Shown: positions 1 through 5,190 of the stretch, one piece after another
Layout of the letters: every line of letters begins with the position of its first letter
How positions within the stretch are numbered: the first letter of the stretch is position 1
NCBI GenBank assembly: GCA_002436085.1
Contig: DIXT01000014.1
Coordinates: forward strand, 34,970-40,222
Reading direction: 5' to 3'
Origin: Anaerolineaceae bacterium UBA6073
Lineage (GTDB): Bacteria; Chloroflexota; Anaerolineae; Anaerolineales; Anaerolineaceae
Length of the DNA stretch: 5,253 bases
Made by a program: the position numbers and the translations under genes
The notes under the pieces: generated by a model
The model's input: only the letters and a program-made list of their open reading frames with translations
What the model was told of the DNA's origin: nothing
The model's database searches: none

Positions 1-191
1 AAATTCTTAACTTTGAAAAATTTGGGTGTAATCGATTAACCAATGTTTTTCAACACCCTCAAACCTGTTTTCACGGGAAAACGCCGTGTTTGCGCCAGGG
101 CAGGATTGAAACGGAGAGCGCGAAAAAAAGCGGACAGGCACAGCCGACAAAATAATGGGGCTGCGGCGTTATAATCAAAAAGAGGGCATTT
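1..191. other. AT-rich intergenic sequence, no gene seen
   Basis: I see no coding region here on either strand. The sequence is more AT-rich than the genes to the right. It contains a 7-bp inverted repeat (tgaaaaa at 14-20 with tttttca at 46-52) around a central palindrome, a 6-bp inverted repeat (gttttc 67-72 with gaaaac 77-82), and a lone TATAAT at 170-175 without a convincing -35 box. It may be the control region of a leftward gene outside the window, but that is inference. Confidence 0.4.
29..38. promoter_or_regulatory. Candidate operator palindrome TAATCGATTA
   Basis: TAATCGATTA is a perfect 10-bp palindrome with a central CG, in the context TGTAATCGATTAACCA. Operators of LacI-family sugar regulators typically have a central CG flanked by A/T-rich half sites, and this site resembles them without matching the CcpA/cre consensus at its right edge. 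It sits inside a wider inverted repeat (14-20 with 46-52). No regulated gene is visible, so the assignment is weak; a chance palindrome in AT-rich DNA is the alternative. Confidence 0.2.
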
Positions 192-208
192 CCCCGCAGC
201 TTGCTGCG
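192..208. repeat. Left copy of GC-rich palindrome, partly decayed
   Basis: The 17 bases CCCCGCAGCTTGCTGCG are identical to the first 17 bases of the full palindrome at 394-410, 202 bp downstream. The final GGG that would complete the 9-bp stem is replaced by AAA here, leaving a 6-bp stem (CGCAGC/GCTGCG). The copy lies just before the transposase remnant, so the pair resembles the subterminal hairpins by which Y1 (IS200/IS605 or REP-associated) transposases recognise their element ends. The exact match is seen; the role as an element end is inferred. Confidence 0.6.
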
Positions 209-228
209 AAAAACAGAGTAAGATAGAT

Positions 229-369
229 AAATTTTGGACAGATGGGTACTATGTGAGCACGGTAAGTCAACATGGGAATGAAGAGACGATCAGGGGATAT
301 GTAGAAGAGCAAGGAATAGAGGAGGACTACACACAAATACATGATAACGAACAACTTAAATTATTTTAG
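229..369 (+). pseudogene. tnpA: IS200/IS605-type Y1 transposase, C-terminal remnant
   Basis: One reading frame ending at TAG 367-369 translates to a tail with FWTDGYYVSTV, then HGNEETIRGYVEEQG, and ends QLKLF. This matches my memory of the C-terminal end of IS200-like TnpA proteins, HUH single-strand transposases that nick DNA with one tyrosine. The Y and Q of the YxxxQ motif are kept (Tyr codon 298-300, Gln codon 310-312). The N-terminal two thirds, including the HUH metal-binding histidines, are absent. The frame is open back to 175 but becomes unrelated sequence, with the left palindrome inside it. There is no plausible start, so this is a non-functional fragment. The region is AT-richer than the genes to its right, consistent with foreign origin. 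Confidence 0.75.
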
Positions 370-393
370 TGAGAAACAAGGATAAACTAGATA

Positions 394-413
394 CCCCGCA
401 GCTTGCTGCGGGG
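394..413. repeat. Perfect 9-bp-stem palindrome, likely IS200-type right end
   Basis: CCCCGCAGCTTGCTGCGGGG folds into a perfect 9-bp stem (394-402 with 405-413) around a TT loop. It begins 24 bases after the transposase stop codon, the usual place for the right-end hairpin of an IS200/IS605 or REP-associated element, and is followed by AGCGTTCATT. No run of T follows, so it is not a typical terminator. It lies about 50 bp upstream of the next gene's start and could also fold in that gene's leader RNA. Confidence 0.65.
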
Positions 414-451
414 AGCGTTCATTAATCCTCAGGTTGGCACACGCGCCAACC

Positions 452-456
452 GGGAG
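452..456 (+). promoter_or_regulatory. Ribosome binding site fixing a TTG start
   Basis: GGGAG lies 8 bases before the TTG at 465. It decides the start because the frame is closed by TAA at 423-425 and no ATG or GTG lies between that stop and the TTG. The signal peptide begins directly at this codon, which agrees with the choice. Confidence 0.6.
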
Positions 457-464
457 CCAGCATT

Positions 465-2294
465 TTGAAGAGTCTCACACGTATTTCTCGCGTCCTCGCG
501 GCGCTTACAACGGTACTGCTGCTCTGCGGCGCATGTTTGGGCGCGGTCCCGCAAACGCCCGCGCTCAGCGCGTCCCTCAGCGCCCCGACACGGGTGTTGG
601 AGATGGGGCGCAGCTTTGACCTGACTCTCACGCTTGCCAACTCAGGCGAGCGGGAAGCCCCTGTGCGGGAAGTTCGCCTGCCAGCGGGGATTTTGCGGGC
701 GTTCCGCTACCAGGGCAGCCTGCCGGCGGTCACGCTGGAGCCCGCTGCCGACGGCTCGGGGGTGCTGAGGACGCAATTGGTAATCCCCTCACAAAGCAGC
801 GCGCAATTTGTGCTGCGCTTTGAGACAGTTTTCACTGGTATTTATGAGGAAGACTTTTCGGTGCTGTTTGGGGATGAGCTCATCAGTTTGCCGGCGCGCC
901 TGGAAGTGAAGGGCAGCATCCCCAAGGGTTGGCAGCCCGGACCCGCGGTCGCTGCCGCGCAAAGCGAGGCGGCAGATGGGCTTCCGCAAAGCGCCCTGGT
1001 GCGCGTAGGAGCGCTGGTGAACGTGGACGGCAGTTTGGTCAAGGCCTGGTCTGCCAGCGGCGTTATCATCAGCCCGGATGGGCTCATACTGACCAGCGCG
1101 CGGGCTGTTTTGGGCAGCCGTTTTTACCCGGTTGCGGACCTGATTATCGGGCTGCAGACCGCCCCAAACACCTCGCCGGTGGACGCGTACCTGGCGAGTA
1201 TTGTCCAGGTGGACGAAGCCAGGGATGCGGCGTTGATTAAACCGCGCTCGGACCTGCTTGGGAACCCCATCCCACCCGGCACACTGTCCCTTCCAGCAGT
1301 CGCGATAGCAGAGAATAGCAGCATGCTGCCAGGCGAGGCGCTCAGCCTGCTTGGCTACTCATCCAGCCCGGAGGCGCTGACGAGTACGCTGAACGCGGCC
1401 GTGACGGGGGTGGCCCCTGCGGAAGGCAGCGCACCGCTTGAGAGCATCCTTACCAACCAGACGCCTGATGGCGATTATTTTGGTTGGGCTGCGTTCAATG
1501 TGCGCGGTGAGCTGATTGGGCTGGCTTCCGCGCCAACCGGGCCGGTCGGGCTGGAGTGCGGCGCGCTGGCGGACACCAACCGCGACGGAATCACGGATGA
1601 ACAGGATGCCTGCCTGCCTGCTGGCGGGAACCTTCAGGCGCTCACATCCGTGCAAGCGCTGGAGGAGATGCTGGCTGCGGGCTGGGCGGGAGAGGTGGGG
1701 CTGCGGCGCGTGTCGGTCAGCGGCGTGCCTTTTGACATGCAGGGGCAGGTGGTGTTTGAAACGGATTTCTCGTCCCCCTTGCCAGCATGGCCCGCTGCGG
1801 AGCAAAACAGCGCGCGCACTGCCTATGAAGATGGCACATTTACGCTGGACTTGAACGCGCCCCGCAGCCTGATTTTTAGCACGCTCGATTACGTTTACGC
1901 CGACCTGACACTCAGCGCGGACACGCGCCTGGCAAGTGGCAGCGGGGATGGCGACTATGGGTTCATTTGCGGTTTCCAGGATAACGCGCATTTCACCGCC
2001 CTGGAGGTCAGCGAGGACGGCTACTTCTCTATCTGGAAGCGGGCAGGCGATGAAACCAGCGTGTTGGTCGATTGGACCTACGCGGACGTGCTTATTTCCG
2101 GGGAAGGCTTACGGCTGAGCGCGCAGTGCGGCACGGGAGCACTGCGGTTGGCAGCGAACGGCTTGCTTCTTACAGAATACGTGGACAAGGAATTCTCGCC
2201 AGGTTTGGTAGGAATTTTGGCTGGTACCTACGCTGGCGGCCAGATAATTGTCGCGTTTGATAATCTTGAAATCCTTATTCCGGGAGATAAGTAA
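465..2294 (+). CDS. Exported HtrA/trypsin-like pseudoprotease with C-terminal concanavalin-like domain
   Basis: A 609-residue protein starting at TTG. Residues 1-27 form a signal peptide: basic n-region, hydrophobic core about 10-20, small residues near the cut. C24 sits in a poor lipobox (CGAC), so secretion is likelier than lipidation. Residues about 35-150 look like an Ig/beta-sandwich domain. Residues about 176-356 resemble the HtrA/trypsin fold: SGVIISPDGLILT (198-210) matches the strand before the catalytic His, RDAALIK (253-259) matches the Asp segment, and FNVRGELIGLA (344-354) matches the strand after the catalytic Ser. The His of the usual NAHVV is Arg213 (SARAV). GNSGGPL is replaced by DYFGWAA, putting Phe339 at the Ser site. 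Only Asp254 remains, so hydrolysis is not expected. DTNRDGITDEQD (370-381) is a thrombospondin-type-3-like calcium loop followed by C383. Residues about 428-606 resemble a LamG/concanavalin jelly roll, suggesting carbohydrate or surface binding. Its stop overlaps the next start by one base. The fold assignments come from motifs, without alignment. Confidence 0.8.
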   Translation: MKSLTRISRVLAALTTVLLLCGACLGAVPQTPALSASLSAPTRVLEMGRSFDLTLTLANSGEREAPVREVRLPAGILRAFRYQGSLPAVTLEPAADGSGVLRTQLVIPSQSSAQFVLRFETVFTGIYEEDFSVLFGDELISLPARLEVKGSIPKGWQPGPAVAAAQSEAADGLPQSALVRVGALVNVDGSLVKAWSASGVIISPDGLILTSARAVLGSRFYPVADLIIGLQTAPNTSPVDAYLASIVQVDEARDAALIKPRSDLLGNPIPPGTLSLPAVAIAENSSMLPGEALSLLGYSSSPEALTSTLNAAVTGVAPAEGSAPLESILTNQTPDGDYFGWAAFNVRGELIGLASAPTGPVGLECGALADTNRDGITDEQDACLPAGGNLQALTSVQALEEMLAAGWAGEVGLRRVSVSGVPFDMQGQVVFETDFSSPLPAWPAAEQNSARTAYEDGTFTLDLNAPRSLIFSTLDYVYADLTLSADTRLASGSGDGDYGFICGFQDNAHFTALEVSEDGYFSIWKRAGDETSVLVDWTYADVLISGEGLRLSAQCGTGALRLAANGLLLTEYVDKEFSPGLVGILAGTYAGGQIIVAFDNLEILIPGDK

Positions 2295-2704
2295 TGGGCA
2301 TGCAGACTTTGAGCGTTTACCATTTGGTCAAGAGCGAAGACCTGAACCACCACCGCACCCTTTTTGCCGGGCGCGGCGCGGAATGGTTGGTGGAGGCCGG
2401 TTTCATCGCGGCCGCCAGCATGTTGCCGCCCGAGTTTATCCTGTGCGTCAAAATTCACGGCATGGAGTTCAGCCGACCCGTGCGCCCGGGCGAAATCGTC
2501 TGTTTCACAAGCCGGGTGGTGCTGACCGGACGCAGCCGGGTCATTGCCTACATCCGCGCGGATGTTAAGGGCGAGCAGGCGGTGGACGGATTCATTACCT
2601 TTGTGTACGTGGACGAGCAGGGCAAAGCGCGCCCGCACGGGATTGTGATTGAGGCGGATACTTTGGAAGAGAAGGCCCTGCAGGAACGCGCGAAGAATCT
2701 GTAA
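2294..2704 (+). CDS. Hotdog-fold acyl-CoA thioesterase-like protein
   Basis: A 136-residue protein without signal or membrane segments, so cytoplasmic. It has the single-hotdog pattern of acyl-CoA hydrolases (YciA/BACH-like): DLNHHRTLFAGRGAEWLVEA (residues 16-35) corresponds to the family's DxNHxGTLFGG...W(M)DEA helix, and residues 97-108 (VDGFITFVYVDE) to the last core strands. Such enzymes release free fatty acids from acyl-CoA. N18 is kept, but the Asp used by many relatives (MDEA) is Val33 here, with Glu34 next to it; some hotdog thioesterases use Glu, so activity is possible but unproven. R21 replaces the usual Gly. ATG 2294-2296 shares its A with the upstream stop (TAATG), and GGGAG at 2282-2286 lies 7 bases before the start, pointing to translational coupling with the secreted pseudoprotease gene. 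Fold assignment is strong; substrate is unknown. Confidence 0.82.
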   Translation: MGMQTLSVYHLVKSEDLNHHRTLFAGRGAEWLVEAGFIAAASMLPPEFILCVKIHGMEFSRPVRPGEIVCFTSRVVLTGRSRVIAYIRADVKGEQAVDGFITFVYVDEQGKARPHGIVIEADTLEEKALQERAKNL

Positions 2705-2777
2705 AGCCTGCTTTTTGCGGGTTGGGCTGTGTACGCTGGAGTTGCGCGGCTTGCGTTTTGGGCTGTTGATGAAATAA

Positions 2778-2807
2778 AAATGCGCGGTGGGTCTCCACCG
2801 CGCATTT
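2778..2807. terminator. Bidirectional intrinsic terminator between convergent genes
   Basis: An 11-bp perfect stem, ATGCGCGGTGG (2780-2790) with CCACCGCGCAT (2795-2805), closes a GTCT loop; two further A-T pairs extend it to 2778-2807. Read on the minus strand, the stem is followed by TTTTATTTC (complement of 2771-2779), a good T tract for stopping the peptidase transcript. On the plus strand TTGCTGTATTTT follows, a weaker tract for the thioesterase transcript. It ends 16 bp past the peptidase stop and starts 73 bp past the thioesterase stop. Confidence 0.85.
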
Positions 2808-2823
2808 GCTGTATTTTGCCTTA

Positions 2824-4632
2824 TTAGCTCAGCTGGATGTAGCGTTCGATGCGCTCGGCAATGACGCGCAGGGAAGCCGCCCAGAAAGCCTGGTCGCGGA
2901 TGTCGATACCGAAACGGGCAGCCAGGTCCGCGGCGGAGGCTTCTCCGGTGCTGGCGAGCAGCTGCATGTATTCCGGCACGAATTCCTGGCCGCGCTCCTG
3001 GAAAATTGCATACAGACCGGTGGCAAAAAGCTGCCCGAACGCGTAGGGGTAGTTATAGAACGCCAGGGAGGGGCTGTAGTAATGCGGTTTCCAGGTCCAC
3101 ATGTATTTGTGCAGGACGTTTTCGTCCAGGCCGTCCCCATAGCTCTGGCGCTGCGCGTCCAGCATGATTTCGGAGATTTCGTCGGCGGAGAGCGTGGATT
3201 GCGCGCGGCGTTTGAAGACTTCCTGCTCGAAGAGGAAGCGGGAATAGATATCCACAATTACCTCGCCGCAGCCCGAGAGGTTGCTCTCCAGGATGGGCAG
3301 CTCGTCCGGCGTGCCCCGGACGCTGGCAAGAATCGCGTTGAAAACGATGGTTTCACACATGATAGAGGCAGTTTCTGCAAGAGTCATGGGGGTGCGCGTT
3401 TGCAGCGGGGTTTTATCGGCTTTGAAGGCGCAGTAATTGTGGAAGCCGTGTCCAAGTTCGTGCGCGATGGTCATCACCTGGTCCAGCGAGCCATCAAAGT
3501 TACACATTACGCGGCTTTCTTTGAGGGCGGGGATTTCCATGCAGTAGGCGCCCCCGCGCTTGCCTGGGCGCTGCTCCGCGTCAATCCAGCGCTGCTCAAA
3601 AGCAGTGCGGGCGAAGTCTTTCAGTTCCTCTGAGAAGCTTCCGAAATGGGTCAGGATGAGCTGCTCGGCCTCTTCGAAGCTGAAAGCGGCGCTGCTCTCG
3701 CCCAACGGGGCCAGCAGGCTCCACCAGGGCAGTTTTTCCATACCCAGAAGGCGGGCTTTGGCCTGGAAGTAGCGGCGGAAGGTGGGCAGGGAAGCCTGGA
3801 TGGCGGCCAGCATCGCGTTGAGGGTCGCGCGGTCGATGCGTGCCATGTCCAGGGAGGCATGCAGGCTGTCCTGCCGGCCGCGGTGCGTATCCAGCGTGAT
3901 GGTTTCGCCCTTTACGCCGTTCAGGCAGGCTGCCAGGGGCTCCTTCAATTCTTCCCAGACGCTCTGCTCAGTCCGATAGGCGCGTTCGCGCACTTCGGCG
4001 GAGGGGTGGCTGCGCAGGTTGATAAGCGCGGGCATTGGCAGTTCTTCCATTTTGCCGTCCAGCTCGAAGGGAACGGTTTTTTGCGAGGTGAGCGTGCCCT
4101 GCAATTTGTCCCAGGCGCTGCCGCCTGAGAGGGTCATTTCATTGGCAAGCAGCTCTTCAGGCTCCGACATCTGATAACGGCTTTGCTCAGCTTCTTCCAA
4201 CAGGGTAAAGGCGTGCTCTTTGGCGCTTCCGTCTGCCCTCAGCGCTGCGGGGAGCGCCTTCCCGAGCCGGCCGAACCAGGCGCGCAGGCGCACCAGCAGG
4301 TTCTGGAAGGGCACGCGCGCAATTTCGAAACGGGACAAGGTTTGTTCTGCCTGCTTATCAAATGAGTTCGTGGTGATGAGCCCGTACAGGTAGGCGTCGA
4401 TGGTGGCGGTCTTGAGAATGAGGGCGTTCAGGTCGTCCACGAGCTGGTTCAGAAGCGGAGTCAGAGCTTCCGGGTGGGTGTTTTCCCGGGTGAGGGGCTG
4501 GAGTTCGGTTTCGAAGCGGGCTTCCAGCAGGCTGGTTTGGGTCTGGCACCACTGCATATCGGATTGAAGGCGCGGGTCTTCCAAGGATGTGTAGATGTTG
4601 GAAAGGTTCCAGCGCGGAGGGTTAGTCGTCAT
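2824..4632 (-). CDS. M3-family zinc oligoendopeptidase (PepF-like)
   Basis: A 602-residue cytoplasmic zinc metallopeptidase that cleaves short peptides released by other proteases; no signal peptide. The N-terminus RWNLSNIYTSLEDP is typical of the M3 oligoendopeptidase (PepF-like) group, whose members are usually near 600 residues, so it is full length. HELGH at 391-395 gives zinc ligands H391 and H395 and catalytic base E392. E420 in MTLAETASIMCE falls 25 residues after H395, the M3 spacing for the third zinc ligand. GKRGGAYC (357-364) and HYYSPSLAFYNYPYAFG (517-533), conserved near the active site and carrying candidate transition-state tyrosines, are intact. The start at 4632 is chosen because AAGGAG lies 6 bases upstream and the protein begins like its relatives; the frame is open for 57 more codons to 4803, but that stretch is not protein-like. 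It converges on the thioesterase gene and has its own promoter, so it is probably monocistronic. Confidence 0.93.
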   Translation of the reverse strand: MTTNPPRWNLSNIYTSLEDPRLQSDMQWCQTQTSLLEARFETELQPLTRENTHPEALTPLLNQLVDDLNALILKTATIDAYLYGLITTNSFDKQAEQTLSRFEIARVPFQNLLVRLRAWFGRLGKALPAALRADGSAKEHAFTLLEEAEQSRYQMSEPEELLANEMTLSGGSAWDKLQGTLTSQKTVPFELDGKMEELPMPALINLRSHPSAEVRERAYRTEQSVWEELKEPLAACLNGVKGETITLDTHRGRQDSLHASLDMARIDRATLNAMLAAIQASLPTFRRYFQAKARLLGMEKLPWWSLLAPLGESSAAFSFEEAEQLILTHFGSFSEELKDFARTAFEQRWIDAEQRPGKRGGAYCMEIPALKESRVMCNFDGSLDQVMTIAHELGHGFHNYCAFKADKTPLQTRTPMTLAETASIMCETIVFNAILASVRGTPDELPILESNLSGCGEVIVDIYSRFLFEQEVFKRRAQSTLSADEISEIMLDAQRQSYGDGLDENVLHKYMWTWKPHYYSPSLAFYNYPYAFGQLFATGLYAIFQERGQEFVPEYMQLLASTGEASAADLAARFGIDIRDQAFWAASLRVIAERIERYIQLS

Positions 4633-4638
4633 GGGTTT

Positions 4639-4644
4639 CTCCTT
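4639..4644 (-). promoter_or_regulatory. Shine-Dalgarno AAGGAG for the oligoendopeptidase gene
   Basis: On the minus strand AAGGAG sits 6 bases before the ATG at 4632. It is a near-perfect anti-16S match and rules out the upstream in-frame starts as far as 4803. Confidence 0.85.
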
Positions 4645-4660
4645 AGAAAATGATAGGGGA

Positions 4661-4666
4661 ATTATA
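4661..4666 (-). promoter_or_regulatory. Candidate -10 box TATAAT for the oligoendopeptidase gene
   Basis: On the minus strand a perfect TATAAT lies 28 bases before the start codon, which would give a leader of roughly 20 bases containing the ribosome site. No good TTGACA-like -35 is found at 16-18 bp spacing and no TGn extension is present, so only the -10 half is supported. Confidence 0.5.
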
Positions 4667-4750
4667 CCTATTGCAAGGCGGTTTAGGCGAATATGCGTGA
4701 AAGAATGGGTGTTTGCGCATGGAAGACTGTGATTTAACAAAGCACGCATC

Positions 4751-4790
4751 GTTCTGAACGGGTGTGAAGGATCCTGCTCTCTTACTGAGT
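4751..4790. repeat. Diverged copy of the CTGA...GAAGGATC repeat
   Basis: GTTCTGAACGGGTGTGAAGG and the following ATCCTGCTCTCTTACTGAG parallel the better-preserved unit at 4831-4868 (CCTGAGGAACGAAGGATCTG then TCCTTTTGCTGA): CTGA, a variable GAACG-type core, GAAGGATC, a pyrimidine-rich run, then CTGA. It appears to be an older copy of the same repeat family in the same orientation. Confidence 0.45.
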
Positions 4791-4800
4791 TGATGTTTTT

Positions 4801-4863
4801 CACCCAAGCAGCCGCAATGGCAAACCGAATGTTATCCTGAGGAACGAAGGATCTGTCCTTTTG
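4801..4863. repeat. 63-bp direct repeat, copy 1
   Basis: This stretch matches 5191-5253 at 59 of 63 positions with no gaps, an offset of exactly 390 bp. The differences are at 4804, 4812, 4829 and 4833. Its second half holds the GTTATCCTGAGGAACGAAGG motif. Similarity does not continue to the left of the copies, and on the right copy 2 is cut by the window end. Confidence 0.9.
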
Positions 4864-4897
4864 CTGATCAGATGCTTCGCCTGCGGCTCAGCATGAC
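4831..4897. repeat. Compact inverted repeat, hairpin-forming miniature element
   Basis: The left arm 4831-4854 (GTTATCCTGAGG...GGATCT) is imperfectly complementary to the right arm 4870-4897 (AGATGCTTCG...CTCAGCATGAC). Reverse-complementing the left arm gives AGATCCTTCG...CTCAGGATAAC, matching except for a few substitutions and a 4-base insertion in the right arm. The arms are separated by about 15 bases. A miniature, non-coding repetitive element is the likely identity. Confidence 0.65.
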
Positions 4898-4905
4898 GAG
4901 CTATT

Positions 4906-4940
4906 CGTCGTCGCGAGGAGCGCAGCGACGTGGCGATCTG
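4906..4940. repeat. Long imperfect inverted repeat, left arm
   Basis: The arm CGTCGTCGCGAGGAGCGCAG and following CGACGTGGCGATCTG, when reverse-complemented, reads AGATCGCCACGTCGCTGCGC then TCCTCGCGACGACG. This aligns with AGATTGCTTCAGTCGCTGGC then GCTCCTTGCTCCGCACG in the right arm near 5158-5193. The arm also carries its own small inverted repeat (CGTCGC 4909-4914 with GCGACG 4925-4930). Confidence 0.6.
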
Positions 4941-5153
4941 CCGGTAAGTTTTCCCGCGTCCGTTGTCTTTTTAGGTTTTGCAATAACTGCTTAAGGTCTT
5001 TTGCAATGAGGATTTTTACTTCTAGACAGGCAGACTGCCACGCCCCTTTGCCAACAACTTGGATGCCGGATAAAACAACCCTGGTGGCAAAGGGTCTCGC
5101 TGACGAATCAGAAATCTTCGCGTGGCACGACGTGATACCCCTGCTGGTCGGGG
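4941..5153. other. Unrecognised spacer enclosed by the long inverted repeat
   Basis: About 210 bp lie between the two arms. On the minus strand one frame across 5085-4942 stays open and translates to a helix-friendly segment including KGAWQSACLEVKILIAKDLK, then KQRxRE-like basic residues. I recognise no family, there is no ribosome site, and the frame continues into both repeat arms. It could be element cargo, a gene remnant, or chance. It also contains CCCCTTTGCCAAC (5043-5055) facing GTGGCAAAGGG (5083-5093), a short inverted repeat. Confidence 0.3.
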
Positions 5154-5190
5154 GGGGAGATTGCTTCAGTCGCTGGCGCTCCTTGCTCCG
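5154..5190. repeat. Long imperfect inverted repeat, right arm
   Basis: GGGGAGATTGCTTCAGTCGC followed by TGGCGCTCCTTGCTCCG pairs imperfectly with the arm at 4906-4940. The run of seven G at 5151-5157 precedes it. The arm abuts copy 2 of the 63-bp direct repeat, so the two repeat families are nested or fused end to end. Confidence 0.6.

Noticed and set aside
170..175. TATAAT as a promoter for the downstream genes
   Set aside because: No acceptable -35 is found at 16-18 bp spacing, and it lies 290 bp before the gene start with an element remnant in between.
525..536. Lipoprotein lipobox at Cys24
   Set aside because: The residues before the Cys are C-G-A, lacking the Leu/Val/Ile expected at -3; ordinary signal peptidase cleavage is more plausible, though lipidation is not excluded.
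1359..1991. 210-codon minus-strand open frame
   Set aside because: It lies wholly inside the secreted-protein gene on the opposite strand, is rich in Arg, His and Gln as expected of an antisense shadow in GC-rich DNA, and has no recognisable domain.
2806..3633. 275-codon plus-strand open frame
   Set aside because: It is antisense to the oligoendopeptidase, whose conserved zinc motifs prove the minus strand is coding; it also begins on the terminator hairpin.
4633..4803. N-terminal extension of the oligoendopeptidase by 57 codons
   Set aside because: The frame is open, but the extension overlaps repeat-like DNA and the TATAAT box, does not look like a family N-terminus, and a near-perfect AAGGAG precedes the ATG at 4632.
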